A program made the position numbers and the translations under genes. Positions 7,845 to 19,332 of a DNA stretch of 64,000 nucleotides are shown in pieces; positions within the stretch are counted from its first letter, which is position 1; each line of letters starts with the position of its first letter. Below the pieces are notes generated by a model. That model was not told the DNA's origin, searched no databases, and was given only the letters and a program-made list of their open reading frames with translations. Origin of the DNA: Rhodocyclales bacterium. Lineage in GTDB: Bacteria > Pseudomonadota > Gammaproteobacteria > Burkholderiales > Rhodocyclaceae. Location: contig JACRMV010000005.1 in assembly GCA_016235025.1 (NCBI GenBank), positions 180,697 through 244,696 of the forward strand. Direction: 5' to 3'.

Positions 7845-9090
7845 AATAAAAAACTACACCATTAACTTTGGCCCGCAGCATCCGGCAGCACATGGCGTGT
7901 TGCGGTTGGTGCTTGAGTTGGACGGCGAGGTGGTTGTGCGCGCTGATCCGCATATTGGCCTGCTGCACCGGGCAACCGAGAAGCTTGCGGAAACGCGAAC
8001 CTGGATCCAGTCCGTCCCCTATATGGATCGGCTCGATTATGTTTCGATGATGTGCAATGAGCATGCCTATTGCCTGGCCATCGAAAGACTGGTTGGGCTG
8101 GATGTGCCTCTGCGTGCGCAGTACATCCGGGTCATGATGGACGAGGTGACCCGCATCCTGAATCATCTGCTGAACATCGGCACGCATGCGCTGGATATCG
8201 GCGCCATGACCATGGTGCTGTATACCTTCCGCGAACGCGAAGATCTGATGGATGTCTATGAGGCGATTTCAGGCGCGCGCATGCATGCCGCCTATTATCG
8301 TCCTGGCGGGGTTTATCGTGACCTGCCGGACCGCATGCCACAGTATGAGGTCAATCGTTTCAAATCGGCTGAAGACGTACGTCAGATCAATGCGGCGCGG
8401 CAGGGTTCATTGCTTGATTTTCTTGATGATTTCACCCGGCGTTTTCCGACGTATGTGGATGAATACGAAACCCTGCTGACGGATAACCGTATCTGGAAGC
8501 AGCGCACGGTTGGTGTAGGCGTCATTAGTCCGGAACGCGCGTTGCAGTTGGGTTGTACCGGTCCCATGTTGCGCGGTTCTGGCATCGAATGGGATTTGCG
8601 CAGGAAGCAGCCCTATGAAGTCTATGACCAGATGGAGTTCGATATTCCGGTCGGTGTCAATGGCGATTGTTACGACCGTTATTTGGTGCGCATGGAAGAG
8701 ATGCGCCAATCCAATCGCATTATCTGTCAGTGCATCAAGTGGTTGCGTGCCAATCCGGGGCCTGTGATTACTGACAATCACAAGATAGCACCGCCTTCAC
8801 GTGAGAGCATGAAGGCGAATATGGAAGAGCTGATCCATCATTTCAAGCTGTTTACCGAGGGCATGCATGTTCCTGCGGGAGAGGTCTACGCCGCAGTAGA
8901 GCATCCGAAAGGCGAGTTTGGTGTCTGGGCTGTATCGGATGGAGCCAACAAGCCCTATCGACTCAAACTGCGTTCACCAGGTTTTCCGCATTTGGCCGCC
9001 GTGAATGAAATGGCGACCGGGCACATGATTGCCGATGTTACGGCCATTATCGGCACCATTGATTTGGTGCTTGGCGATACGGACCGATAA
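7837..9090 (+). CDS. nuoD: NADH-quinone oxidoreductase subunit D
   Basis: 417 residues from a GTG start inside the end of nuoC. Signatures: [15 protein letters not shown] at the N-terminus (quinone-pocket His), HRGTEKL-like [22 protein letters not shown] and the C-terminal [18 protein letters not shown]. This is the 49-kDa subunit, which forms the quinone cavity with NuoB. The eight-base overlap suggests translational coupling with nuoC. Confidence 0.97.
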   Translation: MAEIKNYTINFGPQHPAAHGVLRLVLELDGEVVVRADPHIGLLHRATEKLAETRTWIQSVPYMDRLDYVSMMCNEHAYCLAIERLVGLDVPLRAQYIRVMMDEVTRILNHLLNIGTHALDIGAMTMVLYTFREREDLMDVYEAISGARMHAAYYRPGGVYRDLPDRMPQYEVNRFKSAEDVRQINAARQGSLLDFLDDFTRRFPTYVDEYETLLTDNRIWKQRTVGVGVISPERALQLGCTGPMLRGSGIEWDLRRKQPYEVYDQMEFDIPVGVNGDCYDRYLVRMEEMRQSNRIICQCIKWLRANPGPVITDNHKIAPPSRESMKANMEELIHHFKLFTEGMHVPAGEVYAAVEHPKGEFGVWAVSDGANKPYRLKLRSPGFPHLAAVNEMATGHMIADVTAIIGTIDLVLGDTDR

Positions 9091-9108
9091 AGACTGGATG
9101 AATCAGAT

Positions 9109-9594
9109 ATGTTGAGTTCATTGTTGAGTCCTGACGGACTTAAAAGAATTGATCGAGAAGTGGCGAAGTATCCGCCAGAGCAAAAGCAGTCTGCTGTGAT
9201 GGCTGCCCTGGCCATTGCGCAGGAGGAAAAAGGCTGGCTGGCGCGCGAAACCATCGAGTTCGTAGCGCAGTATTTGGGCATGCCGCCAATTGCCGCTTAC
9301 GAGGTGGCGAGTTTTTACAATATGTACGACCTTGAGCCAGTGGGAAAATACAAGCTGGCGGTGTGCACCAACCTGCCGTGCGCGCTTTCGGGCGGCGTGC
9401 ATGCGGCCGATTATCTCAAGCAAAAGCTTGGCATCGACTTCAATGAGACAACAGCTGACGGAAAGTTCACCCTCAAGGAAGGCGAGTGCATGGGAGCTTG
9501 CGGCGACGCACCGGTGATGATCGTGAATAACAAGCGCATGTGCAGTTTCATGTTGCCGGAAGAAATCGATAAATTATTGTCGGAGTGCAAGTGA
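9109..9594 (+). CDS. nuoE: NADH-quinone oxidoreductase subunit E
   Basis: 161 residues, thioredoxin-like [2Fe-2S] subunit (cluster N1a). The four ligands are in [10 protein letters not shown] and [12 protein letters not shown]. Helical N-terminus with [19 protein letters not shown] as usual. NADH-oxidising module with NuoF and NuoG. Its stop is one base before nuoF. Confidence 0.97.
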   Translation: MLSSLLSPDGLKRIDREVAKYPPEQKQSAVMAALAIAQEEKGWLARETIEFVAQYLGMPPIAAYEVASFYNMYDLEPVGKYKLAVCTNLPCALSGGVHAADYLKQKLGIDFNETTADGKFTLKEGECMGACGDAPVMIVNNKRMCSFMLPEEIDKLLSECK

Positions 9595-9595
9595 G

Positions 9596-10933
9596 ATGGC
9601 GCTGATTTCGGCAATTAATCCGCTGCTGTCGGCTGGCTGGTCGAAGGGTGATGACGGCTGGAACATCAGGGAATATGAGGCGCGTGGAGGCTATAAACAG
9701 CTAAAAAGGGTTCTGGCCGAAAAGATGAGCCAGGACGACCTGATTGGCGAAATCAAGAAGTCGGTGCTGCGCGGACGCGGTGGCGCCGGTTTTCCAACCG
9801 GGTTGAAGTGGAGCTTCATGCCGCGTTCCTTCCCTGGCGACAAATATGTTGTTTGCAATTCCGATGAGGGTGAGCCGGGTACATTCAAGGATCGCGACAT
9901 ACTGAGGTATGACCCGCATTCGCTTATCGAAGGCATGATCCTCGCTGGCTATGCGATGGGAGCATCCCGCGGCTATAACTACATCCACGGCGAGATTTTT
10001 GAAACGTATCTGCGCTTCGAAGAGGCGCTTGACGAGGCGCGCGCTGCCGGCTATCTGGGGCAGAACATCCTGGGTTCGGGCTTTGGTTTTGAGCTCTTTG
10101 CCCATCACGGTTACGGTGCCTACATCTGTGGCGAGGAAACCGGCCTGCTCGAGTCCATTGAGGGCAAAAAAGGGCAGCCGCGTTTCAAGCCGCCATTCCC
10201 TGCAAGCTTCGGGCTCTATGGCAAGCCGACAACGATCAACAACACCGAAACATTCGCGGCTATCCCTTTTATTCTGGGCATGGGCGGCGAGGCATTCCTT
10301 GAATTGGGCAAGCCCAATAACGGAGGCACTAAACTATTTTCGGTTTCCGGTCATGTAAATCGTCCCGGTAATTACGAAATTCCTCTGGGCACGCCATTTT
10401 CCAAACTGCTGGAAATGGCTGGCGGCATGCGGGGTGGCCGTAAATTGAAAGCGGTCATTCCAGGAGGCTCTTCCGCCCCCGTGATGCCCGCCGATGTCAT
10501 CATGGATTGTACCATGGATTACGATTCCATAGCCAAAGGTGGCTCAATGCTGGGCTCTGGCGCGGTTATCGTCATGGACGAAACGGTGTGCATGGTCAAG
10601 GCACTGGAACGTCTCTCCTATTTCTACTTTGAAGAATCCTGCGGGCAGTGTACGCCTTGCCGGGAAGGTACCGGCTGGCTCTATCGCGTCGTGCATCGGA
10701 TCGAGCACGGCCAGGGACGTGTTGAAGATCTCGATTTGCTGAATCGTGTTACCGACAACATCATGGGGCGCACAATCTGTGCGCTCGGCGATGCGGCATC
10801 GCTTCCTGTGCGCAGTTTTGTCAAGCATTTCGGGAGCGAATTTGAATACCATATCGAGCATAAAAAGTGTCTCGTCGATCCAGCAGTGCAGGCTGCGGGA
10901 AGTGGGTTCTTTCGGTCGGAGCGCGCGCAATGA
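9596..10933 (+). CDS. nuoF: NADH-quinone oxidoreductase subunit F (NADH/FMN site)
   Basis: 445 residues. [13 protein letters not shown] binds [17 protein letters not shown] and [16 protein letters not shown] form the FMN pocket, and [11 protein letters not shown] with a later Cys binds [4Fe-4S] N3. It is the entry point for electrons from NADH. It overlaps nuoG by four bases (ATGA). Confidence 0.98.
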   Translation: MALISAINPLLSAGWSKGDDGWNIREYEARGGYKQLKRVLAEKMSQDDLIGEIKKSVLRGRGGAGFPTGLKWSFMPRSFPGDKYVVCNSDEGEPGTFKDRDILRYDPHSLIEGMILAGYAMGASRGYNYIHGEIFETYLRFEEALDEARAAGYLGQNILGSGFGFELFAHHGYGAYICGEETGLLESIEGKKGQPRFKPPFPASFGLYGKPTTINNTETFAAIPFILGMGGEAFLELGKPNNGGTKLFSVSGHVNRPGNYEIPLGTPFSKLLEMAGGMRGGRKLKAVIPGGSSAPVMPADVIMDCTMDYDSIAKGGSMLGSGAVIVMDETVCMVKALERLSYFYFEESCGQCTPCREGTGWLYRVVHRIEHGQGRVEDLDLLNRVTDNIMGRTICALGDAASLPVRSFVKHFGSEFEYHIEHKKCLVDPAVQAAGSGFFRSERAQ

Positions 10934-13275
10934 TTGAAATTGAACTCAACGGCAAGACCTTACAGGTCGAGCCTGGCAGCACGATCATTGAAGCGGCGCA
11001 TCAGGCCGGCTCCTATATCCCGCATTTCTGCTATCACAAGAAGCTCTCCATTGCAGCCAATTGCCGCATGTGTCTGGTGCAGGTTGAAAAGGCGCCCAAG
11101 CCCTTGCCGGCCTGTGCTACGCCGGTGAGTGCAGGAATGAAGGTGTTTACGCACTCCGAGTTGGCTGTTACGGCGCAAAAGGGCGTGATGGAGTTTTTGC
11201 TCATCAATCATCCACTGGATTGTCCGATCTGCGATCAGGGCGGCGAATGCCAGTTGCAGGATCTGGCGGTCGGTTATGGTGATTCGGCGTCGAACTATCA
11301 GGAAGAGAAGCGGGTTGTCTCCAACAAGGATCTAGGTCCGCTGGTTGCAACCGACATGACCCGGTGCATCAACTGCACCCGTTGCATCCGTTTCACCCAG
11401 GAGATTGCCGGCCTCATGGAGCTTGGCCAGGCTTTTCGTGGTGAACATGCAGAAGTCATGTCGTTTGTCGGTGCTACCGTGGATTCCGAGTTGTCCGGAA
11501 ATATCATCGACTTGTGTCCGGTGGGTGCGTTGACATCAAAGCCGTTCCGCTTTTCGGCGCGGACCTGGGAGCTTTCGCGTCGCAAGTCGGTCAGTCCGCA
11601 TGACAGTCTGGGCAGCAACCTGATTGTGCAGACAAAAAATGACCGCGTTATGCGTGTCCTGCCACGTGAAAACGAAGAAATCAATGAATGCTGGCTATCA
11701 GACAAGGATCGCTTTTCGTATGAGGCACTGAATACGCCGGAGCGCCTGGCGAAGCCTATGATCAAGCAGGGCGGTGAATGGCGCGAAGTCGAGTGGAATG
11801 CCGCTCTTGATTACGTTGCCCATGCTTTCCGCGATGTGGCCAGAACGCATGGTGGCGAGGCAATCGGCGGCCTGATCAGTCCGCATGCGACGCTGGAAGA
11901 AATGTATCTGGCGCAGAAGTTGTTGCGGGGTTTGGGCTGCGAGAACATCGACTCCCGTTTGCGCCACAGCGACTTTTCAGCCGATGGCAAGCGCAAGGGA
12001 ACACCATGGCTTGGAATGCGCATCGCCGAACTCTCGACGCTCGATCGCGTGCTGGTGGTGGGTTCCTTCCTGCGCAAGGATCATCCACTGATTGCGCAGC
12101 GGCTGCGTCAATCGGCCAAGCGCGGAACCCAGGTTAATGTCATCCACAGTGCCGACGATGATTTGTTGATCAAGGCGACGGTGCGTGCCATTGCTGCGCC
12201 ATCGCAGCTGCCCTCTCTGCTGGCGCAGGTGGTTAAGGCCGTGAGCGAGATCAAGGGTGCGGCTGTTGATCCCGTGCTGGCTGGCATTGTGGTAACGGAA
12301 AAAGCGCAGCAGATTGCGCAGAGCCTGGTTTCCGGCAAGAAAGCCGGCATCCTGCTGGGCAACTTCGCACAGCAGCATCCGCAGGCAGCGACATTGCATG
12401 CGCTCGGAAGCCAGTTGGCGAACGTACTGGGGGGCATGTTTGGTTTCATCGGTGAGGCGGCCAACAGCGTTGGCGCTTATGTGGCGCAGGCAGTACCCGG
12501 TGCCAGCGGCCTCAATGCAGAGGCAATGCTGCTCAGCCCCCGTCGCGCTTATCTGGTGATGGGCGCCGAGCCTGAACTGGATTGTGCCAATGGCGCGCAG
12601 GCGCTTGCGGCGCTGCATCAGGCGGCAAGCGTCGTGGTGCTTTCCCCCTTCAAGTCCCGGGCAGCTCTGGAATACGCCGACGTTCTCTTGCCGGTATCGC
12701 CGTTCACCGAGACTTCGGGGACGTTTGTTAACACCGAGGGCCGGGCACAAAGTTTTTATGCTGCCGTGAAGCCGCTGGCCGAAACCCGCCCAGCATGGAA
12801 GGTATTGCGCGTGCTGGGCAATCTGCTCGAACTTGCAGGCTTCGATTACAGCAGCAGCGAAGACGTGCGCAGCGAAGTCATGAATGGTGCTGTATCCGGC
12901 GCCCCGGAGTTTGTTTCAGGCCTTGATAACCGTGTCGAGAATGTCGCATTGAGTCTCGACTCAGCCGTAACAGGCATCGAACGGGTAACGGATATTCCGA
13001 CTTATTTTGCCGACGCCATTGTGCGGCGTGCGCCCAGTCTGGAAAAGACACGTGATTCCGTTGCGCCGACCCTGCGGATGAATGCCGAGACGCTGGCGCG
13101 GCTGAATATTGCGGCTGGAGATGCGGTAAAAGTCGGCGCTGGTGGTACGGCGGTACTGTTGCATGCAGCACTTGATACGACGCTGCCCGACGCTGTGGCC
13201 CGTGTTTCCGCTGCGCATCCCGATACAGTGGCATTAGGCGCGATGTTCACCAGTCTGACTGTGGAGAAGGCGTGA
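10930..13275 (+). CDS. nuoG: NADH-quinone oxidoreductase subunit G
   Basis: 781 residues from the ATG at 10930, which overlaps the nuoF stop. An N-terminal [2Fe-2S] ferredoxin domain ([30 protein letters not shown]) is followed by [14 protein letters not shown], the [10 protein letters not shown] cluster region and a long molybdopterin-oxidoreductase-like domain that carries no cofactor in complex I. It is the largest peripheral subunit and holds N1b, N4 and N5. The 5-prime overlap and the one-base junction with nuoH show tight operon packing. Confidence 0.97.
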   Translation: MIEIELNGKTLQVEPGSTIIEAAHQAGSYIPHFCYHKKLSIAANCRMCLVQVEKAPKPLPACATPVSAGMKVFTHSELAVTAQKGVMEFLLINHPLDCPICDQGGECQLQDLAVGYGDSASNYQEEKRVVSNKDLGPLVATDMTRCINCTRCIRFTQEIAGLMELGQAFRGEHAEVMSFVGATVDSELSGNIIDLCPVGALTSKPFRFSARTWELSRRKSVSPHDSLGSNLIVQTKNDRVMRVLPRENEEINECWLSDKDRFSYEALNTPERLAKPMIKQGGEWREVEWNAALDYVAHAFRDVARTHGGEAIGGLISPHATLEEMYLAQKLLRGLGCENIDSRLRHSDFSADGKRKGTPWLGMRIAELSTLDRVLVVGSFLRKDHPLIAQRLRQSAKRGTQVNVIHSADDDLLIKATVRAIAAPSQLPSLLAQVVKAVSEIKGAAVDPVLAGIVVTEKAQQIAQSLVSGKKAGILLGNFAQQHPQAATLHALGSQLANVLGGMFGFIGEAANSVGAYVAQAVPGASGLNAEAMLLSPRRAYLVMGAEPELDCANGAQALAALHQAASVVVLSPFKSRAALEYADVLLPVSPFTETSGTFVNTEGRAQSFYAAVKPLAETRPAWKVLRVLGNLLELAGFDYSSSEDVRSEVMNGAVSGAPEFVSGLDNRVENVALSLDSAVTGIERVTDIPTYFADAIVRRAPSLEKTRDSVAPTLRMNAETLARLNIAAGDAVKVGAGGTAVLLHAALDTTLPDAVARVSAAHPDTVALGAMFTSLTVEKA

Positions 13276-14324
13276 TGGATGCGATTCTTGTTCAGGCGCA
13301 ACAATGGCTAGGCCCACTGTTTCCGCTGGTGTGGACTTTGCTGAAAGTCGTTCTGGTTATTGTTCCGCTGATGCTTTCCGTGGCCTATCTGACATTCTGG
13401 GAACGCAAGATCATCGGCTGGATGCAGGTACGTATCGGCCCTAATCGCGTCGGGCCATGGGGTTTGTTGCAGCCGATTGCCGATGGCATGAAGCTGTTTT
13501 TCAAGGAAGTCATATTCCCCACGGTAGCCGACAAGAAACTTTTCATTGTGGGCCCCGTCATGGCGATTGCGCCGGCGCTGGCCTTGTGGGCGGTCATTCC
13601 TTTTGCCGATGGCTGGGTGCTGGCCAATGTTGATGCCGGTGTGCTTTATCTTTTGGCGCTGGGCTCGGTCGGTGTTTACGGCATCATCATTGCTGGATGG
13701 GCATCGAACTCGAAGTATGCATTCCTCGGCGCAATGCGTTCCTCCGCACAGATGATTTCATATGAAATATCAATGGGCATGGCGCTGATTACCGTGCTGA
13801 TGGTTTCCGGCAGCCTTAATCTGAGCGAGATTGTGCATGCCCAGAGCCGGGGCATATTCTCTTCGATGGGGGCAGGTTTCCTTTCGTGGAACTGGTTGCC
13901 GCTGCTGCCGATGTTCGGGGTGTACCTGATTTCTGGCGTGGCGGAGCTCAACCGTGCCCCATTTGATGTGGTCGAGGGCGAGTCGGAAATCGTCGCCGGT
14001 CACATGGTTGAATATTCCGGCATGTCTTTCGCCATGTTTTTTCTTGCCGAATACGCCAACATGATTCTGGTATCGGCCATGGTGTCGGTATTCTTCCTTG
14101 GCGGCTGGCTCTCGCCGGTTGGATTCCTGCCTGACGGCTTCTTCTGGCTGGCTGTGAAGATTGCCGCCATACTTTTCTTCTTCCTGTGGATTCGCGCCAC
14201 CTTTCCCCGTTATCGTTATGACCAGATCATGCGTCTGGGCTGGAAGGTTTTTGTCCCGCTGACACTGGTGTGGATTCTTGTGGTTGGCATCTGGATGATG
14301 TCGCCGCTGAATGTCTGGAAATAA
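13275..14324 (+). CDS. nuoH: NADH-quinone oxidoreductase subunit H
   Basis: 349 residues, eight to nine transmembrane segments. Signatures: [23 protein letters not shown], read here as ERKIIGWMQ then [14 protein letters not shown], plus [19 protein letters not shown] and [17 protein letters not shown]. It forms the quinone-channel floor and couples it to the proton-pumping arm. The ATG at 13275 shares its A with the nuoG stop; an in-frame GTG one codon upstream is less likely. Confidence 0.97.
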   Translation: MDAILVQAQQWLGPLFPLVWTLLKVVLVIVPLMLSVAYLTFWERKIIGWMQVRIGPNRVGPWGLLQPIADGMKLFFKEVIFPTVADKKLFIVGPVMAIAPALALWAVIPFADGWVLANVDAGVLYLLALGSVGVYGIIIAGWASNSKYAFLGAMRSSAQMISYEISMGMALITVLMVSGSLNLSEIVHAQSRGIFSSMGAGFLSWNWLPLLPMFGVYLISGVAELNRAPFDVVEGESEIVAGHMVEYSGMSFAMFFLAEYANMILVSAMVSVFFLGGWLSPVGFLPDGFFWLAVKIAAILFFFLWIRATFPRYRYDQIMRLGWKVFVPLTLVWILVVGIWMMSPLNVWK

Positions 14325-14340
14325 GGCCGAGGAGTTCGCC

Positions 14341-14838
14341 ATGGGCGCCAAAGATTTTGTCGGTAGTCTGTTTCTCAAAGAGTTGTTCAAGGGCTTGGCG
14401 GTGACCGGTCGCTATATGTTTGCGCGCAAGATCACCGTGCAATTCCCGGAAGAAAAAACGCCGCAGAGCAACCGGTTTCGTGGCTTGCATGCATTGCGTC
14501 GTTATCCGAATGGCGAAGAGCGTTGCATTGCGTGCAAGCTTTGCGAGGCTGTTTGTCCGGCATTGGCAATTACCATCGAGTCCGAAGAGCGGAATGATCC
14601 AAATGGGCAGAGCTCACGCCGCACAACACGCTATGACATTGATCTGACCAAATGTATTTTCTGCGGCTTCTGCGAAGAAGCCTGCCCGGTTGACGCCATT
14701 GTTGAAACGCGGGTTTTTGAATATCACGGCGAAACACGGGGCGACCTTTACTACACCAAGCAGATGTTGCTGGCCAATGGTGACCGCTATGAAAAGCAGA
14801 TCGCCGCTGACCGTGAACTGGATGCTCGTTACCGCTGA
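14341..14838 (+). CDS. nuoI: NADH-quinone oxidoreductase subunit I
   Basis: 165 residues. Two [4Fe-4S] motifs, [12 protein letters not shown] and [12 protein letters not shown], carry clusters N6a and N6b. An N-terminal amphipathic stretch contacts the membrane. The ATG at 14341 was chosen because it follows GAGGAG and gives the family's standard MGAKDF start; a reading from 14311 would overlap nuoH. Confidence 0.97.
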   Translation: MGAKDFVGSLFLKELFKGLAVTGRYMFARKITVQFPEEKTPQSNRFRGLHALRRYPNGEERCIACKLCEAVCPALAITIESEERNDPNGQSSRRTTRYDIDLTKCIFCGFCEEACPVDAIVETRVFEYHGETRGDLYYTKQMLLANGDRYEKQIAADRELDARYR

Positions 14839-14843
14839 CTGTC

Positions 14844-15482
14844 ATGGAATTCAAAACTATTCTCTTTTATCTGTTTGCAGTGCTGACGGTATTTGCGGCA
14901 GTGCGTGTTATCACCGCACGCAATCCGGTGCACGCAGTGCTTTTTCTGGTGCTGGCATTTTTCAACATGTCCGGATTATGGCTGCTACTGCAAGCCGAGT
15001 TTCTCGCTATCGCCCTGATCATGGTTTACGTCGGTGCAGTAATGGTGCTGTTCCTGTTTGTTGTCATGATGCTCGACATCAACATCGAGCGCATGCGCCA
15101 GGGCTTCTGGAGCAACCTGCCGCTTGGGGCATTGGTCGGCTTTCTGATGGTGGGCGAAATGGCGGTTGTTCTCACCGGCCGCTATTTTGGCCTGGAGAGT
15201 TTTCCCGCACATGAAATGCCAGCCAGCTACAGCAACACCAAGGAACTCGCCCGTGTCTTGTTCACTGACTACGTTTATCCGTTTGAGCTGGCTTCAATCA
15301 TCCTGCTGGTGGCGATCATTGCAGCCGTCATGTTGACCTTGCGCCACCGCAAGGATACCAAGGGAATGACATCGTCCGCGCAGGTTGCCGTCAGGAGCCG
15401 CGACCGGATGCGCATTGTCAAAATGGCATCTGCGACTGAACTGCCTGCGACTACGGCAGATCAGGAAGGGGATAAAGCATGA
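14844..15482 (+). CDS. nuoJ: NADH-quinone oxidoreductase subunit J
   Basis: 212 residues with five transmembrane segments. [15 protein letters not shown] and the segment with the pi-bulge, [20 protein letters not shown], are diagnostic. A charged C-terminal tail of about 50 residues follows. Membrane-arm subunit next to NuoK. It overlaps nuoK by four bases. Confidence 0.96.
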   Translation: MEFKTILFYLFAVLTVFAAVRVITARNPVHAVLFLVLAFFNMSGLWLLLQAEFLAIALIMVYVGAVMVLFLFVVMMLDINIERMRQGFWSNLPLGALVGFLMVGEMAVVLTGRYFGLESFPAHEMPASYSNTKELARVLFTDYVYPFELASIILLVAIIAAVMLTLRHRKDTKGMTSSAQVAVRSRDRMRIVKMASATELPATTADQEGDKA

Positions 15483-15784
15483 TTTCGCTTTCTCATTATC
15501 TTGTACTGGCGGCCATTTTGTTTGCCATCAGCGTTGTTGGTATCTTCCTCAACCGAAAGAACCTGATTGTTTTGCTGATGGCAATCGAACTGATGCTGCT
15601 GGCGGTCAACCTCAATTTTGTCGCCTTCTCGCACTACCTCAATGATCTCTCTGGCCAGCTTTTCGTCTTTTTTATTCTCGTCGTCGCTGCAGCCGAATCG
15701 GCTATCGGTCTGGCTATTCTTGTGGTTATGTTCCGTAACTTGTCGTCAATTCATGTCGATGACCTTGATAATCTGAAGGGTTGA
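15479..15784 (+). CDS. nuoK: NADH-quinone oxidoreductase subunit K
   Basis: 101 residues, three transmembrane segments. The two membrane glutamates needed for proton transfer are visible in [16 protein letters not shown] and [13 protein letters not shown]. It starts inside the nuoJ stop and ends three bases before nuoL. Confidence 0.97.
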   Translation: MISLSHYLVLAAILFAISVVGIFLNRKNLIVLLMAIELMLLAVNLNFVAFSHYLNDLSGQLFVFFILVVAAAESAIGLAILVVMFRNLSSIHVDDLDNLKG

Positions 15785-15787
15785 GAC

Positions 15788-17803
15788 ATGGACATGAAAA
15801 ATCTCTATCTGCTGGTTCCCCTTGCGCCTTTGTTCGGAGCTGTCCTGTCCGGGTTGTTTGGCAAGATGATTGGTCGTACAGGAGCGCATGTGGTCACGGT
15901 ACTGGGCGTTGCCGTCTCTCTTGTCGCCTCCGTTTTGATATTTCAGGATGTGCAGGCCGGGCATCACTTCAACGGGGCGATATATACCTGGCTTGAGTCG
16001 GGCGGCCTGAAACTGGAGGTGGGCTTCCTGATTGATCCACTGACGGTGATGATGATGCTGGTCGTCACGTTTGTCTCGCTGATGGTGCACATCTACACCA
16101 TCGGCTATATGGCCGATGATCCCGGATACCAGCGCTTCTTCAGCTACATCTCGCTGTTCACCTTTTCAATGCTGATGCTGGTGATGAGCAACAACTTTGT
16201 CCAGCTTTTCTTTGGCTGGGAGGCTGTAGGCCTGGTCTCCTACTTGTTGATCGGCTTCTGGTACACCCGGCCGACCGCGATTTATGCCAACCTCAAGGCC
16301 TTCCTGGTTAATCGCGTCGGCGACTTCGGCTTTCTGCTGGGCATCGCGCTGATTGCCGCGTATGCCGGCAGCCTTGACTACGCGACCGTCTTTGCCAAGC
16401 GCAACGAACTGGCTGCAATGACTGAAACCGTTACGGGTTGGCCATTGATTACCGCCATCTGTATTTGCCTTTTCATTGGCGCCATGGGCAAGTCGGCACA
16501 GGTGCCCTTGCATGTCTGGCTGCCGGATTCAATGGAGGGCCCGACACCGATCTCCGCCCTGATCCACGCGGCGACCATGGTCACTGCCGGCATCTTCATG
16601 GTGACGCGCATGTCGCCGCTGTTCGAGCTGTCGGACACAGCACTGTCCTTCGTCCTGGTGATCGGCGCCATCACGGCTCTGTTCATGGGCTTTCTTGGCA
16701 TTATCCAGAACGACATCAAGCGGGTGGTGGCTTATTCGACGCTTTCCCAGCTTGGCTACATGACCGTCGCCCTGGGAGCATCAGCCTATTCTGTGGCCGT
16801 ATTCCACTTGATGACGCATGCCTTCTTCAAAGCGCTGCTGTTCCTTGGCGCAGGTTCGGTCATCATGGGTTGCCATCACAATCAGGATATCCGGTACATG
16901 GGTGGACTCAGGAAATACATGCCGATTACCTGGCTGACTTCATTGCTGGGTTCGCTGGCATTGATCGGCTTTCCTTTCTTCTCCGGCTTTTATTCCAAGG
17001 ACTCGATTATCGAAGCAGTCCATGCCTCGACTCTATGGGGCTCGGGTTTTGCTTATTTCTCGGTTGTAGCCGGCGTTTTCATCACTGCGTTCTATTCGTT
17101 CCGGATGTATTTCCTGGTGTTCCATGGCAAGGAACGGTTCAGCAAAAATCATCATGATCACCATGGCAACCAGCAGGACGAGGAGCTTTCGGCCGACCAT
17201 CACCACGGTCTTGCTCACGGCGAGAAGCCGCACGAGAGCCCGTGGGTCGTCACGCTACCACTGGTATTGCTTGCAATTCCTTCTGTTGTTATCGGATTTT
17301 TCACGATTCAGCCAATGCTGTTTGGTGACTGGTTTGCCTCTGCCGTCTTCGTCGACGAAGCAAAACACCCTGCCATGGCAGTGATGTCGGAGGAGTTCCA
17401 TGGCGCAGCGGCAATGGCGTTGCATGGAATGACCAGCCTTCCGTTCATGCTGGCCATGAGCGGCATTGTGTTGTCTTGGTTCTTTTATCTCAAGCGGCCG
17501 GATATTCCAGCGGCGATACAGAAGGCCGTACAGCCGATTTACACCCTGCTGGAGAACAAGTATTACTTCGACAAGTTCAATGAGGTGTTCTTCTCTGGCG
17601 GAGCCCGGTTGCTTGGACGCAGCCTGTGGAAGGGCGGTGACCAGGTTGTGATTGACGGCATCATGGTCAATGGATCGGCGCGGCTTGTCGGTTGGTTCGC
17701 GCGTACCGTGCGCCTGCTGCAGACAGGACGTATTTATCAATACGCCTTCGGCATGATTTTTGGCGTCTTTGCCTTGCTAACACTCTGGTTTAACCGGGTC
17801 TGA
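15788..17803 (+). CDS. nuoL: NADH-quinone oxidoreductase subunit L
   Basis: 671 residues, distal antiporter-like proton pump of the membrane arm. Key features: FFGWEAVGLVSYLLIGFW, the pumping Lys in GKSAQVPLHVWLPDSMEGPT, HAATMVTAGIFM and a long C-terminal lateral helix region. A His-rich cytoplasmic or periplasmic loop around 17145-17230 (HHDHHGN and DHHHGLAHGEK) is present; I have seen similar loops in related NuoL proteins. Confidence 0.97.
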   Translation: MDMKNLYLLVPLAPLFGAVLSGLFGKMIGRTGAHVVTVLGVAVSLVASVLIFQDVQAGHHFNGAIYTWLESGGLKLEVGFLIDPLTVMMMLVVTFVSLMVHIYTIGYMADDPGYQRFFSYISLFTFSMLMLVMSNNFVQLFFGWEAVGLVSYLLIGFWYTRPTAIYANLKAFLVNRVGDFGFLLGIALIAAYAGSLDYATVFAKRNELAAMTETVTGWPLITAICICLFIGAMGKSAQVPLHVWLPDSMEGPTPISALIHAATMVTAGIFMVTRMSPLFELSDTALSFVLVIGAITALFMGFLGIIQNDIKRVVAYSTLSQLGYMTVALGASAYSVAVFHLMTHAFFKALLFLGAGSVIMGCHHNQDIRYMGGLRKYMPITWLTSLLGSLALIGFPFFSGFYSKDSIIEAVHASTLWGSGFAYFSVVAGVFITAFYSFRMYFLVFHGKERFSKNHHDHHGNQQDEELSADHHHGLAHGEKPHESPWVVTLPLVLLAIPSVVIGFFTIQPMLFGDWFASAVFVDEAKHPAMAVMSEEFHGAAAMALHGMTSLPFMLAMSGIVLSWFFYLKRPDIPAAIQKAVQPIYTLLENKYYFDKFNEVFFSGGARLLGRSLWKGGDQVVIDGIMVNGSARLVGWFARTVRLLQTGRIYQYAFGMIFGVFALLTLWFNRV

Positions 17804-17813
17804 TGGAACAAGC

Positions 17814-19292
17814 ATGAATTCGTACCTTTTGAGTCTTGCAATCTGGGTTCCCGTCCTCGGCGCGCTGCCGGTATTGGCTCTTGGTTCCGGGCGGCGGAAC
17901 ATGGTTCGTTGGCTGGCGCTTGCCGTAGCCTTGGCGGGATTCGCCGTAACCCTGCCCCTGTACATCGGGTTCGATGTTCACCAGACGGGGATGCAATATG
18001 TCGAACAGTTGCCGTGGATTCCGCGCTTCAATCTCCAATATATGCTTGGTGTCGATGGCATTTCGATGCCATTCGTGATCCTTAACAGCTTCATCACCGT
18101 AATCGTGGTCATTGCCGGCTGGGATGTAATAGAAGAAAAGCAGGCGCAGTACATGGGCGCTTTCCTGATCATGTCAGGCTTGGTGAATGGGATTTTCAGC
18201 GCGCTCGATGGAATACTGTTCTATGTTTTCTTCGAGGCATCGCTGATTCCGATGTACATCATTATCGGTGTCTGGGGCGGGCCGAACCGGGTCTATGCTG
18301 CAATCAAGTTTTTCCTCTATACGCTGCTCGGCTCGTTGCTGATGCTGGTGGCCATGATCTGGCTGTTTCTCGAAGCGGGTGGCAGCGCAAGCATTCTCGA
18401 CTGGTACCGCTTGCCTATCGGCCTGACAGCACAGATTCTGCTTTTCATTGCCTTCATGCTCTCTTTTGCAGTCAAGGTACCGATGTGGCCGGTGCATACC
18501 TGGTTGCCGGATGCACACGTTGAGGCGCCCACCGGTGGCTCGGTGGTGCTTGCCGCCATCGCGCTGAAGCAGGGCGCCTACGGATTCCTGCGGTTCTCAT
18601 TGCCTATCCTGCCGGACGCCAGTCATTACCTCGCGCCCATGGTGATCACGCTGTCACTGATTGCCGTCGTTTATATCGGTTTTGTCGCACTGGCTCAGGC
18701 CGATATGAAAAAGCTGGTGGCGTATTCGTCGATTTCACACATGGGTTTCGTCACCCTCGGCTTCTTCATCTTCAATCCGCTTGGCATGGAAGGTGCGTTG
18801 GTGCAAATGATCTCCCACGGCTTCGTTGCCGGCGCAATGTTTCTTTGCATCGGGGTTATGTACGACCGGATGCATTCACGGCAAATTGCAGATTATGGCG
18901 GCGTGGTCAATACCATGCCAAAGTTCGCTGCTTTCTTCATGCTGTTTGCGATGGCTAACTCGGGTTTGCCGGCCACGTCCGGATTCGTCGGCGAGTTCAT
19001 GGTGGTTCTGGGTGCTGTCAAGTTCAACTTCTGGATCGGTTTCGCTGCCGCGACGACGTTGATTCTGGGCGCTGCCTACACGCTATGGATGTACAAGCGC
19101 GTTGTTTTCGGCGCTGTTGCCAATGATCATGTGGCGAAGCTCACCGATATCAATGCCCGCGAGTTTCTTTTTCTTGCCGTGCTGGCCATCTGTGTTTTGG
19201 CCATGGGGCTATATCCTTTACCCGTCACCGAGGTGATGCATGCCTCGGTAGATAACCTGCTCAAGCATGTTGCAGTTAGCAAGCTGCCGTGA
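17814..19292 (+). CDS. nuoM: NADH-quinone oxidoreductase subunit M
   Basis: 492 residues, about 14 transmembrane segments, antiporter-like proton pump. Conserved FEASLIPMYIIIGVWGG contains the essential Glu, and KVPMWPVHTWLPDAHVEAPTGGSV contains the pumping Lys. Ten bases separate it from nuoL. Confidence 0.97.
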   Translation: MNSYLLSLAIWVPVLGALPVLALGSGRRNMVRWLALAVALAGFAVTLPLYIGFDVHQTGMQYVEQLPWIPRFNLQYMLGVDGISMPFVILNSFITVIVVIAGWDVIEEKQAQYMGAFLIMSGLVNGIFSALDGILFYVFFEASLIPMYIIIGVWGGPNRVYAAIKFFLYTLLGSLLMLVAMIWLFLEAGGSASILDWYRLPIGLTAQILLFIAFMLSFAVKVPMWPVHTWLPDAHVEAPTGGSVVLAAIALKQGAYGFLRFSLPILPDASHYLAPMVITLSLIAVVYIGFVALAQADMKKLVAYSSISHMGFVTLGFFIFNPLGMEGALVQMISHGFVAGAMFLCIGVMYDRMHSRQIADYGGVVNTMPKFAAFFMLFAMANSGLPATSGFVGEFMVVLGAVKFNFWIGFAAATTLILGAAYTLWMYKRVVFGAVANDHVAKLTDINAREFLFLAVLAICVLAMGLYPLPVTEVMHASVDNLLKHVAVSKLP

Positions 19293-19332
19293 GTAACCGA
19301 GCCGTACACGAAGCGAAAGCCAGAGATAACTG

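Noticed and set aside
17145..17230. His-rich loop in NuoL as a metal-binding novelty
   Set aside because: Such loops occur in NuoL of related bacteria, as far as I remember, so it is not reported as a finding.
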